Position numbers and translations under genes: made by a program
The notes under the pieces: generated by a model
Database searches by the model: none
The model's input: the letters and a program-made list of their open reading frames with translations, nothing else
Told to the model about the DNA's origin: nothing
In this document: positions 1 to 10,239 of the stretch, one piece after another
Numbering within the stretch: the first letter of the stretch is position 1
Layout: each line of letters starts with the position of its first letter
Assembly (NCBI GenBank): GCA_037447655.1
Contig: JBBHKE010001783.1
Span: 1-29,127 of the forward strand
Reading direction: 5' to 3'
Origin: Zygnema cylindricum
Lineage: Eukaryota > Streptophyta > Zygnematophyceae > Zygnematales > Zygnemataceae
Length of the DNA: 29,127 nt

Positions 1-2224
1 CAACTACATTAAGAATAGAGTCCTTACCTCAACTGTAAAGAGAGTGACACCTTATGAGAGATGGGTTGGGAGGAAACATGATATCTCACACCTTAAAGTA
101 TTCGGTAGCCAAGTTTACAGTCTTGACACGGATAGGAAAAACTGGAAACTAGATGCTAAGGGAAAACTTGGATACTTTGTGGGATATGATGAGGATGTTA
201 AGGGATATAGAGTCTATGACTTAGCAAAGAAAGATATCATTCTGGTCAAACACTTAGTTCTCATGGATGAAGGGAAGTCATTTGACCCCTTCAAATATAC
301 AAAGAAGATAAGAATCAGATTTGAGTCCGAAAGTGAGGAGAACTCGGTCGTTCCCGAAAGGGACATGAGTGAAACCGTGATTGCAGATTCAGGGGAGATC
401 CAAGATGCAAGAGACTCACCGGAAACCTCACATACTCCTATGGACTTCGAGGAGATAGAAGAAGCGGGACAAGAACCGGCTTCCATGGACAGGGGAGCCG
501 ATGAGACAGTGAGAAGAAATCGAAGACTTCCATCTATTCCAGCTTCGGAGTTTGAGGGAGGAAGGAGGAGCAGCAAAAGGATACAAGAAAAACAAGCCGC
601 GCATAAGGTAACTAAGCTATCTCACCCAAATGAGCCTCAGTCTTACTCAGAGGCAGTGAATAGTCCAGAGAAAGAAAGATGGATTAGAGCCATAAATGAT
701 GAGATGGCTTCTATCATAGAAGCAAATACTTGGGAACTAGCGGAATGCCCTCCAGATAGAAATCCTATAGGGTTTAAATGGGTATTTAAACTAAAACTGA
801 ACCCAGATAATACCATTGAGAGATATAAGGCTCGATTCTTAGCGAAAGGGTTTACCCAAAAAGAGGGGATTGAATGTGAGGAGACCTTTGCTCCAGTTGT
901 TCGGTTCCCCTCAGTAAGGATTCTCCTTAGTCTGGCAGCAGCGGAAGACATGGAAATCCATCAGATGGACATTAAGACATTTTTTCTCAATGGTGAGTTA
1001 GAGGAAGAAATTTTCATGAGGCAACCCGAGGGGTTAGTGGAAGAAGGAGAAGAGAGCAAAGTCTGCAGGATCATAAAATCCTTATATGGACTGAAGTAGG
1101 CTCCCCGACAATCGAATAAGAAACTAGATGAGTTTCTCACCAATCTAGGATATATCTGTATCAGCTCTGACCATTCTATCTATATGTTTGAAGATGAGAA
1201 TAGTGTCATTTTTATTGCAATTTATGTGGATGATCTGCTTGTGTAATAAAGTCTTTCGAGAAGATCAATATGCTAAAGAAAGATCTTAGGGGCAGATTTG
1301 ATATGAAGGATTTAACGGAGGCAAAATATATTTTGGGGATCCAAATGGAGAGAGATAAAGGGAAGAAGATCATCAGACTTACTCAAAAAGAAGGAATAGA
1401 AAATATGCTTGAGAAATTCCAGATGGAAAATGCTAATAGTTGTACTACTCCCATAGACTTGAAAATAGTAAATGATGGGAGTGTAGAAGGAGGTGTGATG
1501 ATCTTAGACAATTAGATGAGTCCAGAGGAGAGAGAGTTTATGAAGTCTATCCCTTATAGACAGGTCGTAGGAAGTTAAATCTATTTTATGAACTGTACCA
1601 GACCGGACATAGCGGAAGCAGTTGGAGTACTCACTAGGAGTCTTAATGATCCTAGAAAGAGAGATTGGGAGGCAGCCAAGAGAGTCATGAGATATCTGGT
1701 GGGAACTAGAGAGTTATGGTTGCATTTGGGAGGGGAGCACACTGACATCACTACTTGGAGTGATGCCAGTTATGGGGACGCACCTATGAGACGATGCACT
1801 TCTGGGTATGTGTTGTATGTTGGGGAAGGTGCTTGCTGTTGGAGCAGTAAGCAACAAAAGGTGGTTGCTCAGTCCACTATGGAGGCTAAGTACATGGCCT
1901 CTTGTTCTGCTTGTGAAAGAGTTGATGTGGGTCAAATCCTTGATGGAAGAATTGGGGTATATGAAGGAGGGAGTTCATGAAGTGTTTTGTGATAAATAAG
2001 CGGCCATAGCAATAAAAGCCAATCTAAAACACCATTTTAAGGCTAAACATATGGACATAAGATTAAGTTCTGTAAGAGAAAAAGTGGAGAATAAAATAGT
2101 GAATCTTATATATAGATTTGATGAGGAAATGGTGGCTAACATGATGACCAAACCTGTGCCCTCTCCAAAGTTAAAATATTGTACGGAAAAATGTGGAATA
2201 AAAGAAAAGTTAAAATTAGACTAG
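1..2224 (+). pseudogene. E1: decayed Ty1/copia pol (integrase C-terminus, RT, RNase H)
   Basis: The reading starts inside the integrase C-terminal region (TPYERW, then HLKVFGSQVYSLDTD) and runs through a long acidic linker into the copia reverse transcriptase (KWVFKLKLNPDNTIERYKA, FAPVVRFPSVR, DIKTFFLNGELEE) and RNase H. The RT box YVDD lies at 1223-1234; RNase H shows TWSDASYGD near 1757 and the end motif KHMDIR near 2047. The frame from 44 is open to a TAG at 1097-1099, where related copies have Gln in GLKQAP. It continues in the same frame past YVDD to a double TAA at 1244-1249, then is frameshifted. Further nonsense codons sit at 1513-1515, 1576-1578 and 1996-1998, and there is a frameshift near 1910. 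RNase H has EAKYMA where copies EA and EB have EAEYMA. It ends at a TAG (2222-2224) just before the polypurine tract. It is non-functional; the 5' part lies outside the window. Confidence 0.92.
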
Positions 2225-2237
2225 AAAATAAGGGGAG
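2225..2237 (+). promoter_or_regulatory. E1 polypurine tract
   Basis: AAAATAAGGGGAG lies directly before the 3' LTR. This is the usual plus-strand primer site of LTR retrotransposons. The identical 13-mer occurs at the same place in E2, EA and EC. Confidence 0.85.
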
Positions 2238-3277
2238 TGTTGAAATAAGTAGTTTTGTATTTTCTAGGTCTAAATTAATTAGTGGAAAAACATATAAAGA
2301 AAATGTAGGCAGCCTGCCTCCATCTCTTCTCTCTTACCCCCATACTTGTTGTAGTCAGTGAAGGAGAGAGAGAGCGATGGAGCCATGTCTGCCTCAGCTC
2401 TATAGGAAGGACTAAAGAGTGACTTTAAGTCACTCTCAACAAAAGGTTGAGTCCGGCAAAACTCGAACCCCCGACCGGCAGAGCGCGGCGTAGCCGTTAG
2501 CTCTAACAAGTCTGTCGTAGAAGTCCGTTAGGAGATATAGGGTTTCATTAACATTTAAACTATTGTATAATGCATAAATCATTTAACTAAAACTCTTTAC
2601 GACACGCATAGATACAGTTTTACGATATGAGAAGTACTGTACTAAATTGAAACGGATATTGTGTATTTTGTTTCGATAGCGAAACAAATATTTCACAAGT
2701 ATTTATTACGGCTCTGATTTCATTTCGCGTCAAATCTAACGGTGCACATCATCACCGAAATCCCAGAATGGTCACTTTGGCATTTAGTGACGTGGCATGA
2801 CCTGGCGCCACGTGGAGAGATGACATTCGGTGCAGGAAATCCGAGAAACGTACGGACGAGTGGAAAATAGACACGCGTCCACCTAATGGCCTTGTCGTAC
2901 AAAGGCCGTACAGAAAGTACATCAACAGTAGTACTTTTTGGTACTACCTTGTTTTGATTGGTTCTTACGGGTAGTAGATAGGGGTTGTGAGAGAGAACTA
3001 GGAAAAAATAGGACTTAGGAAAAATTAGGTAGTCACCTCTCTCTTTGAGAGTTTGTATAAAACTGGCATTTTCGCCGGCTTATAACTTATCGCCTGGTAG
3101 GGCGTTTTCAGAGATTCTTTTTCCTACGGACTCACGAGAGTCAAGGTTGCACATGGTTGCATACAGATTTTCAGCCTGACTACTTGGGTAGCAGTGGCTG
3201 TGGCTTAAAGTGGGCTAGTTAAAAACTATCTAGAGCCTTCCTGTATTTTGTAGTCCAATGGAGAAGACAAAATTGCA
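2238..3277 (+). repeat. E1 3' LTR (about 1040 bp)
   Basis: It starts with TGTTGAAATAAG straight after the polypurine tract and ends with ...ATTGCA, set by alignment to the EB, E2 and EC LTRs. It contains a TATA box (TATAAA, 3056-3061) after a CTCTCTTTGAGAG stretch, a CACGTG G-box near 2808, an antisense tRNA-like module at about 2454-2520, and an ATG near 3259 that begins the LTR-encoded gag N-terminus (MEKTKLQ). The 3' boundary is uncertain by a few bases because the terminal CA is followed by AAATC, as in E2. No 5' partner LTR is in the window. Confidence 0.85.
2454..2520 (-). other. tRNA-like module antisense in the E1 LTR
   Basis: On the minus strand, GGTTCGAGT matches the T-loop/B-box of tRNA genes and is preceded by a GC-rich stretch with GGCTACGCC. 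No matching acceptor stem closes it, so it is not a working tRNA gene. The same module is found at the matching place in the other LTRs. Confidence 0.5.
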
Positions 3278-4372
3278 AAATCCTATGCCCTACGTTACAG
3301 AATCTATAAACTACGGATTTGAACCCTTCCTAACTACATGTGAATGCATGAACCTCCAAATGGTTCTCGACTTAAAATAGTCCAATGAAGTCGCTTCATC
3401 AGAATTGATAGCCGATCTGTATGTCATTTGCATCGACGATCCAGATGCGATGTAACAAAGATTTCATATTCGGCGTTGACGGCCGAGATGCTCCCTCGCG
3501 TGAGATGATTCCAAATTGTCGTCGGCTGGGATTTCGGGAAATGAAAGTAGGTACAGTAGGACTGAAGGTCCGATCCAATTTACGATCGCGGAAATTATAG
3601 ACAAAAGTAGTCGTACGGTCAACATGAAAAATCGAATTCACCGTCGGCGGAAATCCTGAGAGAATGTATGTCGTACGGTCGGTTCATTTGTACCGACGTG
3701 AATTGGAACATAAGTTGTCGACGAAAAATCCTAGAGCAATAAATAAGTTTGTAAAGTACAAGTCGTCGTCGGTGGAAAACTCGGGAAATCAAAACAGGTA
3801 CGGCATGACCGCAAGTACGGTCCAATTCGTGGCCGCGGGAATTCCGATCAATGTATGCCGTACGGTCGACGCAAAATAACCAAATCAACTATCGGCGCGA
3901 TTTCGGAAAATATACGTCGTATGGGAGGACCGCGGGTACGGTCCAAATGGTCATCCCGAGAATTACGGAAAATGTAAGTCGTACGGTACATGTCCTACGG
4001 TCTTGCGAAACCCAAATAACACCCACATACAAATTAGTGTAGCGGGTGCCCGTCCTAACACCAAAATATAAACAACTAAAATGTCTGACGTCATGCGGCA
4101 TGACAAAACAGATTAGATTTCAAAAACCTATTCCTTAAGCATCAAAAAATCCGCAAACAATATAAGTTGTTGTCTCAACGTTTCGCGAACTGAAACGTAA
4201 ACTTGAAAAGATGTCAAGACCAACACGAATTCGAATGCACAACTACAACCACAAAGGATGTAGATGAACTAACGGTCCAAATTCAGACTGCACACAACAA
4301 CGCCATTTTTCCAATGCCTAAGACCTTGGACGTCTCAAGAATTCACACGTAGCGTAAGAGGGGTTTCATATG
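3278..4372. other. Non-coding DNA between E1 and EA
   Basis: There are no credible genes here; the short ORFs that exist fall inside repeats. From about 3480 to 4020 it is a degenerate tandem repeat, annotated separately. 4020-4372 is AT-rich and shows nothing I recognise. Confidence 0.6.
3480..4020 (+). repeat. Degenerate ~60-bp tandem repeat, core GTCGTACGGTC
   Basis: Cores GTCGTACGGTC or one-base variants occur at 3610-3620, 3670-3680, 857-867 of the 3 kb (3857-3867) and 3978-3988. The spacings of 60, 187 and 121 are close to 1, 3 and 2 units. Weaker units fill the gaps near 3550 (GGTACAGTAGGAC), 3798 (GGTACGGCATGACC) and 3917 (GTCGTATGGGAGGAC). Between the cores a GGCGGGAATTCCGA-like block recurs. 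About eight to nine diverged units are visible. Confidence 0.7.
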
Positions 4373-4377
4373 CAGGC
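4373..4377. repeat. EA target site duplication, left (CAGGC)
   Basis: CAGGC directly flanks the 3' LTR end of EA and is matched by CAGGC at 8160-8164 on the other side. Confidence 0.85.
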
Positions 4378-5425
4378 TCAAACTCTAAGACCTCCATAAG
4401 TCCTCAGAGTGGACAGCTTCCAAGAAGCCTCTAGGATAACCCTGAACCCGTTGTGTTTCGGCAAAAATAACTGCCACCCTGACAGACAAAAACTCTGACG
4501 AACTTCACCCTTGTGAAGATAAGACTCCCCTGAGTCGATAGCAAAAAGAATCTCTGAATTTGCTCCCCTGAGCAGTAAGTTATGGAGGGTCAAAGTTGAC
4601 CTTTTGTACAGAAGCTCTCTGGGAGAGAGGGTCCTATCTTCTAATTTTTCTAAGTCCTATCTCTCTCACAGACTTTATCTACTGATGTACGGAACCAATC
4701 AAAATACAGTTCCGTACGCAAAAGTACAGTTGCCGGTGTACTTTATGTACGAACATTGTACGACATGGCCTAAATGTCCACACGTCGAATATCCGGATTC
4801 GCTCCTTTAATCCTCGGAGATGCTGCGCTAAAATATAACATCGCCACGTGTCATCCGATGTGGCGATGCCCACAAACCGCCGATTTCTTCTTCCGCGATC
4901 TCGGCGCTAATTCCGGCCGTCCGATTAAACTCGCATTTGATCGTAGCCGTAATAAATACATGCGCAGTATTTGTTTCGCTTACGAAATCAATGCGCGGTA
5001 TTGATTTCTTATCCGTACCGCAATTCGTACTTTTACACTACCATATCTATGTATCCCGTTAACAGTTATAGTTAAATGATTTATCCTACGTGTACATGTT
5101 TAAATCATTATCGTACTATATACTATGTAAGACTACTTCTAGACTTAACGGCTAAGGCTACCGGCTATCTACTCTCTTACGGCCGCCAGGTACCAGGATC
5201 AAATCCTGTCGCCGGCACAAACCTTTTAGTAATTAACTCCTTGACTAATATAAATTTCCCATAAACCTCAGGATAGCCTAGGTAGCCATGGCTCTAGCTT
5301 CCTCTCCAATTTCTGAGTGACTGCGACAAGTTTGAGAGTTGGAGAGAGAAGTTAGAGGTAGACTGCCTCGGCTTCTTTATTTCTATTCAGACCTAGAAAA
5401 TTCTTAAAAACCATTAATTTCTACA
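4378..5425 (-). repeat. EA 3' LTR (1048 bp)
   Basis: Read on the minus strand it starts TGTAGAAATTAATGG next to the polypurine tract and ends ...GGTCTTAGAGTTTGA. The end matches that of the EC LTR (GGTCTCAGAGTTTCA) with CA changed to GA. An ATG about 17 nt before the end could encode an N-terminus MEVLEF, like EC. It contains an antisense tRNA-like module and a CACGTG-bearing hairpin near 4838-4868. The TATA region is degenerate (TGTACAAAAGG). Confidence 0.88.
5141..5218 (+). other. tRNA-like module antisense to the EA 3' LTR
   Basis: On the plus strand, GGCTAAGGCT (A-box/D-arm-like) is followed about 55 bp later by CAGGATCAAATCCTG, a perfect 5-bp T-arm-like stem with a B-box-like core, and then CGCCGGCA. 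The opposite acceptor strand is not clean. The second copy is at about 7869-7952 in the truncated 5' LTR. Confidence 0.5.
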
Positions 5426-5438
5426 CTCCCCTTATTTT
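5426..5438 (-). promoter_or_regulatory. EA polypurine tract
   Basis: The reverse complement reads AAAATAAGGGGAG immediately before the 3' LTR, identical to E1, E2 and EC. Confidence 0.85.
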
Positions 5439-7573
5439 CTAGTCAATCTTAAATTTCGGACCACACTTCTCCCTGCAGAAAATTAGCTTAGGGGAAGGCA
5501 CAGGTTTGGTCATGATATCTGCTACCATCTCACTATTTGGTCGGTACTCTAAACTGATTATTTTATTTTCTACTTTCTCTCTAACAAAGCTGAGTCTGAT
5601 GTCCATGTGTTTGGCTTTAAAATGATGTTTAGGATTGGCAGAAATAGCAATTGCTGCCTGATTATCACAAAATATTTTCTACACACCACTCTTAAGATGA
5701 CCAAGTTCACCAAGTAAAGACTTGACCCACATTAATTCTTTTATAGCAGAGTAAGAAGCCATATACTCAGCCTCCATGGTGGACTGAGGAATAACCTTTT
5801 ACTGTTTTCTACTCCAACAGCAAGCCCCATCACCCACATATAATACATATCCAGAAGTACATCTCCTCATCGAAGCATCACCATAACTGGAATCACTCCA
5901 ACTAGTGATGTCAGTATTCTCCCCACCCAAATGCAACCATAGATCCCTAGTTCCTATCAAGTATCTAAGGACTCTCTTAGCTGCCTCCTAATCCCTCTTA
6001 GTGGGAGCATTTAGACTTCTACTCAGCACTCCTACAGCTGCAGCTAAATCCGACCGGGTACAGTTCATAAAATAGATTAGACTTCCCATTACTTGTCTGT
6101 AAGGAATAGTCTGCATGAACTTCTGTTCTTCAAGAGATAATTCCTCGTCTAAGACTATGACTCCTTCTTCCTCACTCCCCTCACTTCCCTTCTTCAACTC
6201 CATTGGAGTTGTACAACTATTAGATTTATCCATTTGAAATTTTTCAAGCATGTTCCCTATTGCTTCCTTTTGAGTCAATCTTATAATTTTTCTTTTTCGG
6301 TCTCTCTCTACTTGAATTCCCAAAATATATTTTGCTTCCCCCATATCCTTCATTTCAAATCTCCCCTTAAGATCGGTTTTCAGTTTATTAATTTTTTCCA
6401 TTGATTTACTTAAAACAAGCAAATCATCAACATAAATTGCAATAAATATAAAACCTTCCTCATCTTCGAAAACATAGATTGAGTGATCTGAGTTGATCCA
6501 GATATATCCTAGACCGGTAAGAAACTCATCAAGCTTCTTATTCCACTATCGAGGCGCTTGTTTCAAACCATAAAGAGATTTAATCAGCCGGCATACCTTA
6601 CTCTCCTCTCCTTCTTCCAAAAACCCTTCGGGTTGTCGCATGAAGATCTCCTCTTCCAATTCTCTAAGCAAAAAGGCTGTTTTGATGTCCATCTGGTGCA
6701 CTTCCATGTCTTCCGCTGCTACCAGGCTGAGAAGTATGCGGACGGAGGGAAATCTGACCACCGGGGCAAAGGTTTCCTCGTAGTCAATTCCCTTCTTTTG
6801 TGTAAATCCCTTTGCCACTAATTGGGCCTTGTAACGCTCGATTGTGTTATCTGGGTTCAGTTTTAATTTGAAAACCCACTTACAACAGATTGGTTTTGGG
6901 TTAGGTGGACAATCCACCAGCTCCCAAGTATGGGCTGCCATAATTGAGGCCATCTCCTCATTGATGGCTGTCTTCCACCGGTTTCTTTCCGGACAAGTCA
7001 TCGCCTCTCCATAAGTTTGAGGTTCATCTTGATGAGATAGTTTAGTTACCATGTTAATTACCTGTTTTTTTTGCAGTCTTTTGCTACTTCTCCTCCCCCT
7101 CTCAAAATCTGAGGCCGGAATAGATGGTTCTCGTGGATTCTTTCGAACAAACTCGGCTTCTCCCCTATCCCTTGATTCCGAATCGATTTCCACCACGTCT
7201 TCCGCTTCGAGTAGAGTTGTCACTAGAGTTTCCACAGCCGAGTCTTTTTCGGTCTGATTTGTTCTTGCAAGAATGTCATCTTCTCTAAAACCTGGATAGT
7301 TAGGAAGCTCAAAGTCATCGGAATTTTCTGACTCAAATCTGATTTTTACTGACTTCGTATATTTGAAGGGATCCACAGACTTTCCTTCATCCATAACTAC
7401 TAGATGCTTTACTAAGATTATATCTTCCCTTTTTAGATCATAAACTCTATATCCTTTAACATCTTCATCATATCCTAATAAGTATCCCGGTTTTCTTTTA
7501 GGATCTAGCTTCCAATTAGACCGATCTGTATCTAGACTGAATACTTGACTGCCGAAAACCTTTAAATGAGATA
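5439..7573 (-). pseudogene. EA: copia pol remnant (integrase C-terminus, RT, RNase H)
   Basis: A single reading frame runs from the LTR-pol junction at 7573 to a final TAG at 5439-5441, broken only by stops at 6546-6548, 5988-5990, 5799-5801 and 5679-5681. The four stops sit where relatives have Gln, Trp, Gln and His or Gln. Integrase C-terminus: SHLKVFGSQVFSLDTDR. RT: WVFKLKLNPDNTIERYKAQ, DIKTAFLLRELEEEIF and YVDD at 6423-6434. RNase H: SWSDSSYGD, STMEAEYMA, CDNQAAIAI and KHMDIRLSF. The catalytic Asp and Glu residues of RNase H are present. With no gag, protease or integrase core it cannot move alone. The upstream end is fused to LTR sequence, which supplies an ATG at 7605-7607 and makes an open 353-codon frame. 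Confidence 0.92.
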
Positions 7574-8159
7574 ATCGCCACGTGTCATCCGATGTGGCGA
7601 TGCCCACAAACCGCCGAATTCTTCTTCCGCGATCTCGGCGCTAATTCCGGCCGTCCGATTAAACTCGCATTTGATCGTAGCCGTAATAAATACATGCGCG
7701 ATATTTGTTTCGCTTATGAAATCAATGCGCGGTATTGATTTCTTATCCGTACCGCAATTCGTACTTTTACACTACCATATCTATGTATCCCGTTAACACT
7801 TAAAGTTAAATGATTTATCCTACGTGTACATGTTTAAATCATTATCGTACTATATACTATGTAAGACTACTCCTAGACTTAATGGCTAAGGCTACCGGCT
7901 ATCTACTGTCTGACGGCCGGCAGGTATCACGATCAAATCCTGTCGCCGGCACATACCTTTTAGTAATTAATCCCTTGACTAATATAAATTTCCCGTAAAC
8001 CTCAGGATAGCCTAGGTAGCCATGGCTCTAGCTTCCTCTCCAATTTATGAGTGACTGCGACAAGTTTGAGAGTTGGAGAGAGAAGTTAGAGGTAGACTGC
8101 CTCGGCTTATTTATTTCTATTTAGACCTAGAAAATACTTAAAAACCATTAATTTCTACA
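7574..8159 (-). repeat. EA truncated 5' LTR (586 bp)
   Basis: It corresponds base for base in length to 4840-5425 of the 3' LTR. The LTR start (TGTAGAAATTAATGG on the minus strand) is intact at 8159. The downstream part, with the promoter-proximal region and LTR end, is missing because the sequence jumps into pol at 7573/7574. Confidence 0.9.
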
Positions 8160-8164
8160 CAGGC
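8160..8164. repeat. EA target site duplication, right (CAGGC)
   Basis: CAGGC follows directly after the LTR start of EA and matches 4373-4377. Confidence 0.85.
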
Positions 8165-10239
8165 TATAGACTTTGTTACGCAAGGCAGGTGATTGTGATC
8201 TCCTATTGGTGAGAATCCAAATAAGGCTAAGATAACTACATAGATCTCTTGTATACAAGTTAGGTTAAGCACTCAGCTGTAGTTTTGATACTTAATCAAT
8301 TTTAAACGAATTTTCTGCTCATAATTCCAAGAGCACAGGAATTCTTTTGGAAGATTTGACCTTTGCTTTCAATATTTTCATGTGAAATTATCACGATAGT
8401 TTCAATGGTTATTTTCCTTGCTATTAAGCATTCTGTTGCCTAGCTCTTACTTTCCTTTCTTCTGTAAAACTGCCTTGCAATTTAATCTACACAGCTCACA
8501 TTGTGGCCTAACCGATTTTCCTTTCAATTCTTCTCTCGTCCTATCAAGTGGATTGTTGGTCAACCTTCGCTCTCAGGCTCTTGCTGAACTTGGGACTGTG
8601 ATTGAACAATTTTGGGTTTGCTCCTGTGGTTTGCTTGGTGATAGTGGGTAAGGGATGACTCTCTTTGTTTGTTTTGTGTGTGGCTAAATCGAGTTATCTT
8701 AGATTTTCTCGTGGGTTTCTACATTTTCAATTTATTTGTTGTGAAATGTAGGTTAGATCTTTATTAATTGAACTTCTGTAAAGAATATAAACTGACCAAG
8801 GAGCCTAGTGGCTATCCTTTGGCTTAATATTCTTCTGCTCTTGAAACTGTCTCCTTTCCCTATTTTCTGCAATTTGATATTTTTGTTTTTTCTATTTTAC
8901 TGCAAATTGACATTCTCAGTTTTTTCTCTATTTTTTGCATTTAAAAATTTTCAATATTTCTTTATTTTTTGCAATTTCAATTGATAGTTTTTCCTTTAGT
9001 TTTTCTGCAATTTGAAAATAGATCCTTGCATTTTGAATTTTTTCTGCCAAGTAATTGTTTGGTTTAAAAGAAAAACTAAAAAAAAACAAATATATACATA
9101 TATATATATTAACTAACTTTGCAGTTTTAGTCACTATTTGTTTGTTAGTTAACATTATTATTTCCTGGCCAGCATTTGGCAAAAAATGCTTTACATTATC
9201 TTAGGTATTTGGTTTTATTTATAGTCAAACTCTAGGTGATTAAGAGGCATTGATTGCTCACATTGTGACATACCTCACTAAGGAGTGGAGTTAATGGAGC
9301 GCATCTATTTTTAGCACCTCTGTAAAACTTTGGTTGCAGCGAACAACCATAGTTCACACTTGGCAATCACCAGATTGCTAAGAGTGGTTTGTAAGTATCA
9401 CAATGCATTGCGGGTGCAGCCGCGTGTCAGGTTAGTTTGTTGATCATGTAGAGGGTACGTGTGTGGATTGGGTTCAGTCGGACCTAAATGTATTGAGCAT
9501 TTGCATTATCAAACGTTTTCTATGCTTGCCATTGGACCTAATTGTATTGAGCATTTGCATTGTCAAACGCTTTCTATGTTTGCCATCTGGCCTTTGGTGG
9601 CCTTGTGTTGGTGTATGTTTGGAGTGGAATTTTTTGGTTTGATCTGGCCGTTGGTGGCCTTGGATAAAACTATTTTCTGCCTGCGGAGCTTTAGATCTGC
9701 ACTTCCAGGTGCTTGTTTAGCAATTTTGTGCTTTTATAGATGTATTCCTTTGGCCTTGCCCACTCGTTTACAGGGAAGAGGTTTCGGTTAAAGCGGTTGC
9801 CTGATTAGATTTGGCCATCGTGGCCTTGCTAGAGACTTTTTGAGATTGTTGCCTACGTGTGTGGCGTGGTTTGACATTCGATGCATTTCGTTTAAGGCGT
9901 ATCCGTTAGTCAATTATTTCTCATCTCCGTCACTTTTATGCCCACTGAATCTTGACTACCCATCCGGATCTACACGTAGTGGTGGAACTTTTCGTTCGAC
10001 CAATTTCGATCAAAAAAATCTGTTGAATTCAGTTCCTTTGCCGTCAAGTCGTACAATTTCATTTAGAGTGTCGTTTACTCACTTATATTTAACCTTCGTC
10101 TCATCTTTGTCATCCACTTCATCCACGCTATCTATGGAAGAGGTTGATAACGAAAGGGAAACCGATTCGGATTCTTTTTCCTTTTTGGTCTACGTTAGTT
10201 CGTAGTCAGGTTTCGACTTTGACTCACTCATTTCGTTTG
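8165..10239 (+). other. Region upstream of the methyltransferase-type retroelement; no gene recognised
   Basis: This is AT-rich and T-rich sequence without a supported gene. From about 8830 to 9060 a T-rich stretch repeats TTTTCTGCAATTTGA-like words. At 9480-9587 there is a 54-bp tandem duplication. An open frame at 9840-10205 ends in a Ser-rich, then acidic stretch and may be part of the gag N-terminus, but I see no domain. This could be the LTR and leader of the element starting at 10240; I could not find LTR ends or a primer site. Confidence 0.4.
9480..9587 (+). repeat. 54-bp tandem duplication
   Basis: Two copies, 9480-9533 and 9534-9587, both begin GGACCTAA and contain GTATTGAGCATTTGCATT. 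They differ at only a few positions. 54 is a multiple of 3, and the copies lie in one open frame (9459-9791), but the frame is not recognisable as protein. Confidence 0.75.

Larger units (their letters stand above)
4378..8159 (-). mobile_element. EA: Ty1/copia element with internal deletion
   Basis: This minus-strand element has a full 3' LTR (4378-5425), polypurine tract, pol from the integrase C-terminus to RNase H, and a truncated 5' LTR (7574-8159). It is bounded by a 5-bp target duplication, so the deletion happened inside an inserted copy or before integration. The last ~460 bp of the 5' LTR, the primer site, gag, protease and most of integrase are missing. The pol remnant has only four nonsense codons and no frameshift, so it is younger than E1, EB and E2. 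Confidence 0.9.

Noticed and set aside
214-951. Minus-strand ORFs of 100-120 codons over E1 pol
   Set aside because: They are antisense shadows of the copia frame; a matching antisense frame appears over E2 (17143-17505). Serine-rich composition reflects the reverse of Glu/Lys-rich pol.
4679-4873. ORF MGIATSDDTW... as a gene
   Set aside because: It lies wholly in the LTR on the minus strand and changes after the tenth residue in the other copy; it is chance plus the LTR-pol fusion.
5141-5218. A functional tRNA gene
   Set aside because: The T-arm-like part is good, but there is no complementary 5' acceptor strand and no clear anticodon arm; the module recurs in LTRs in degenerate form.
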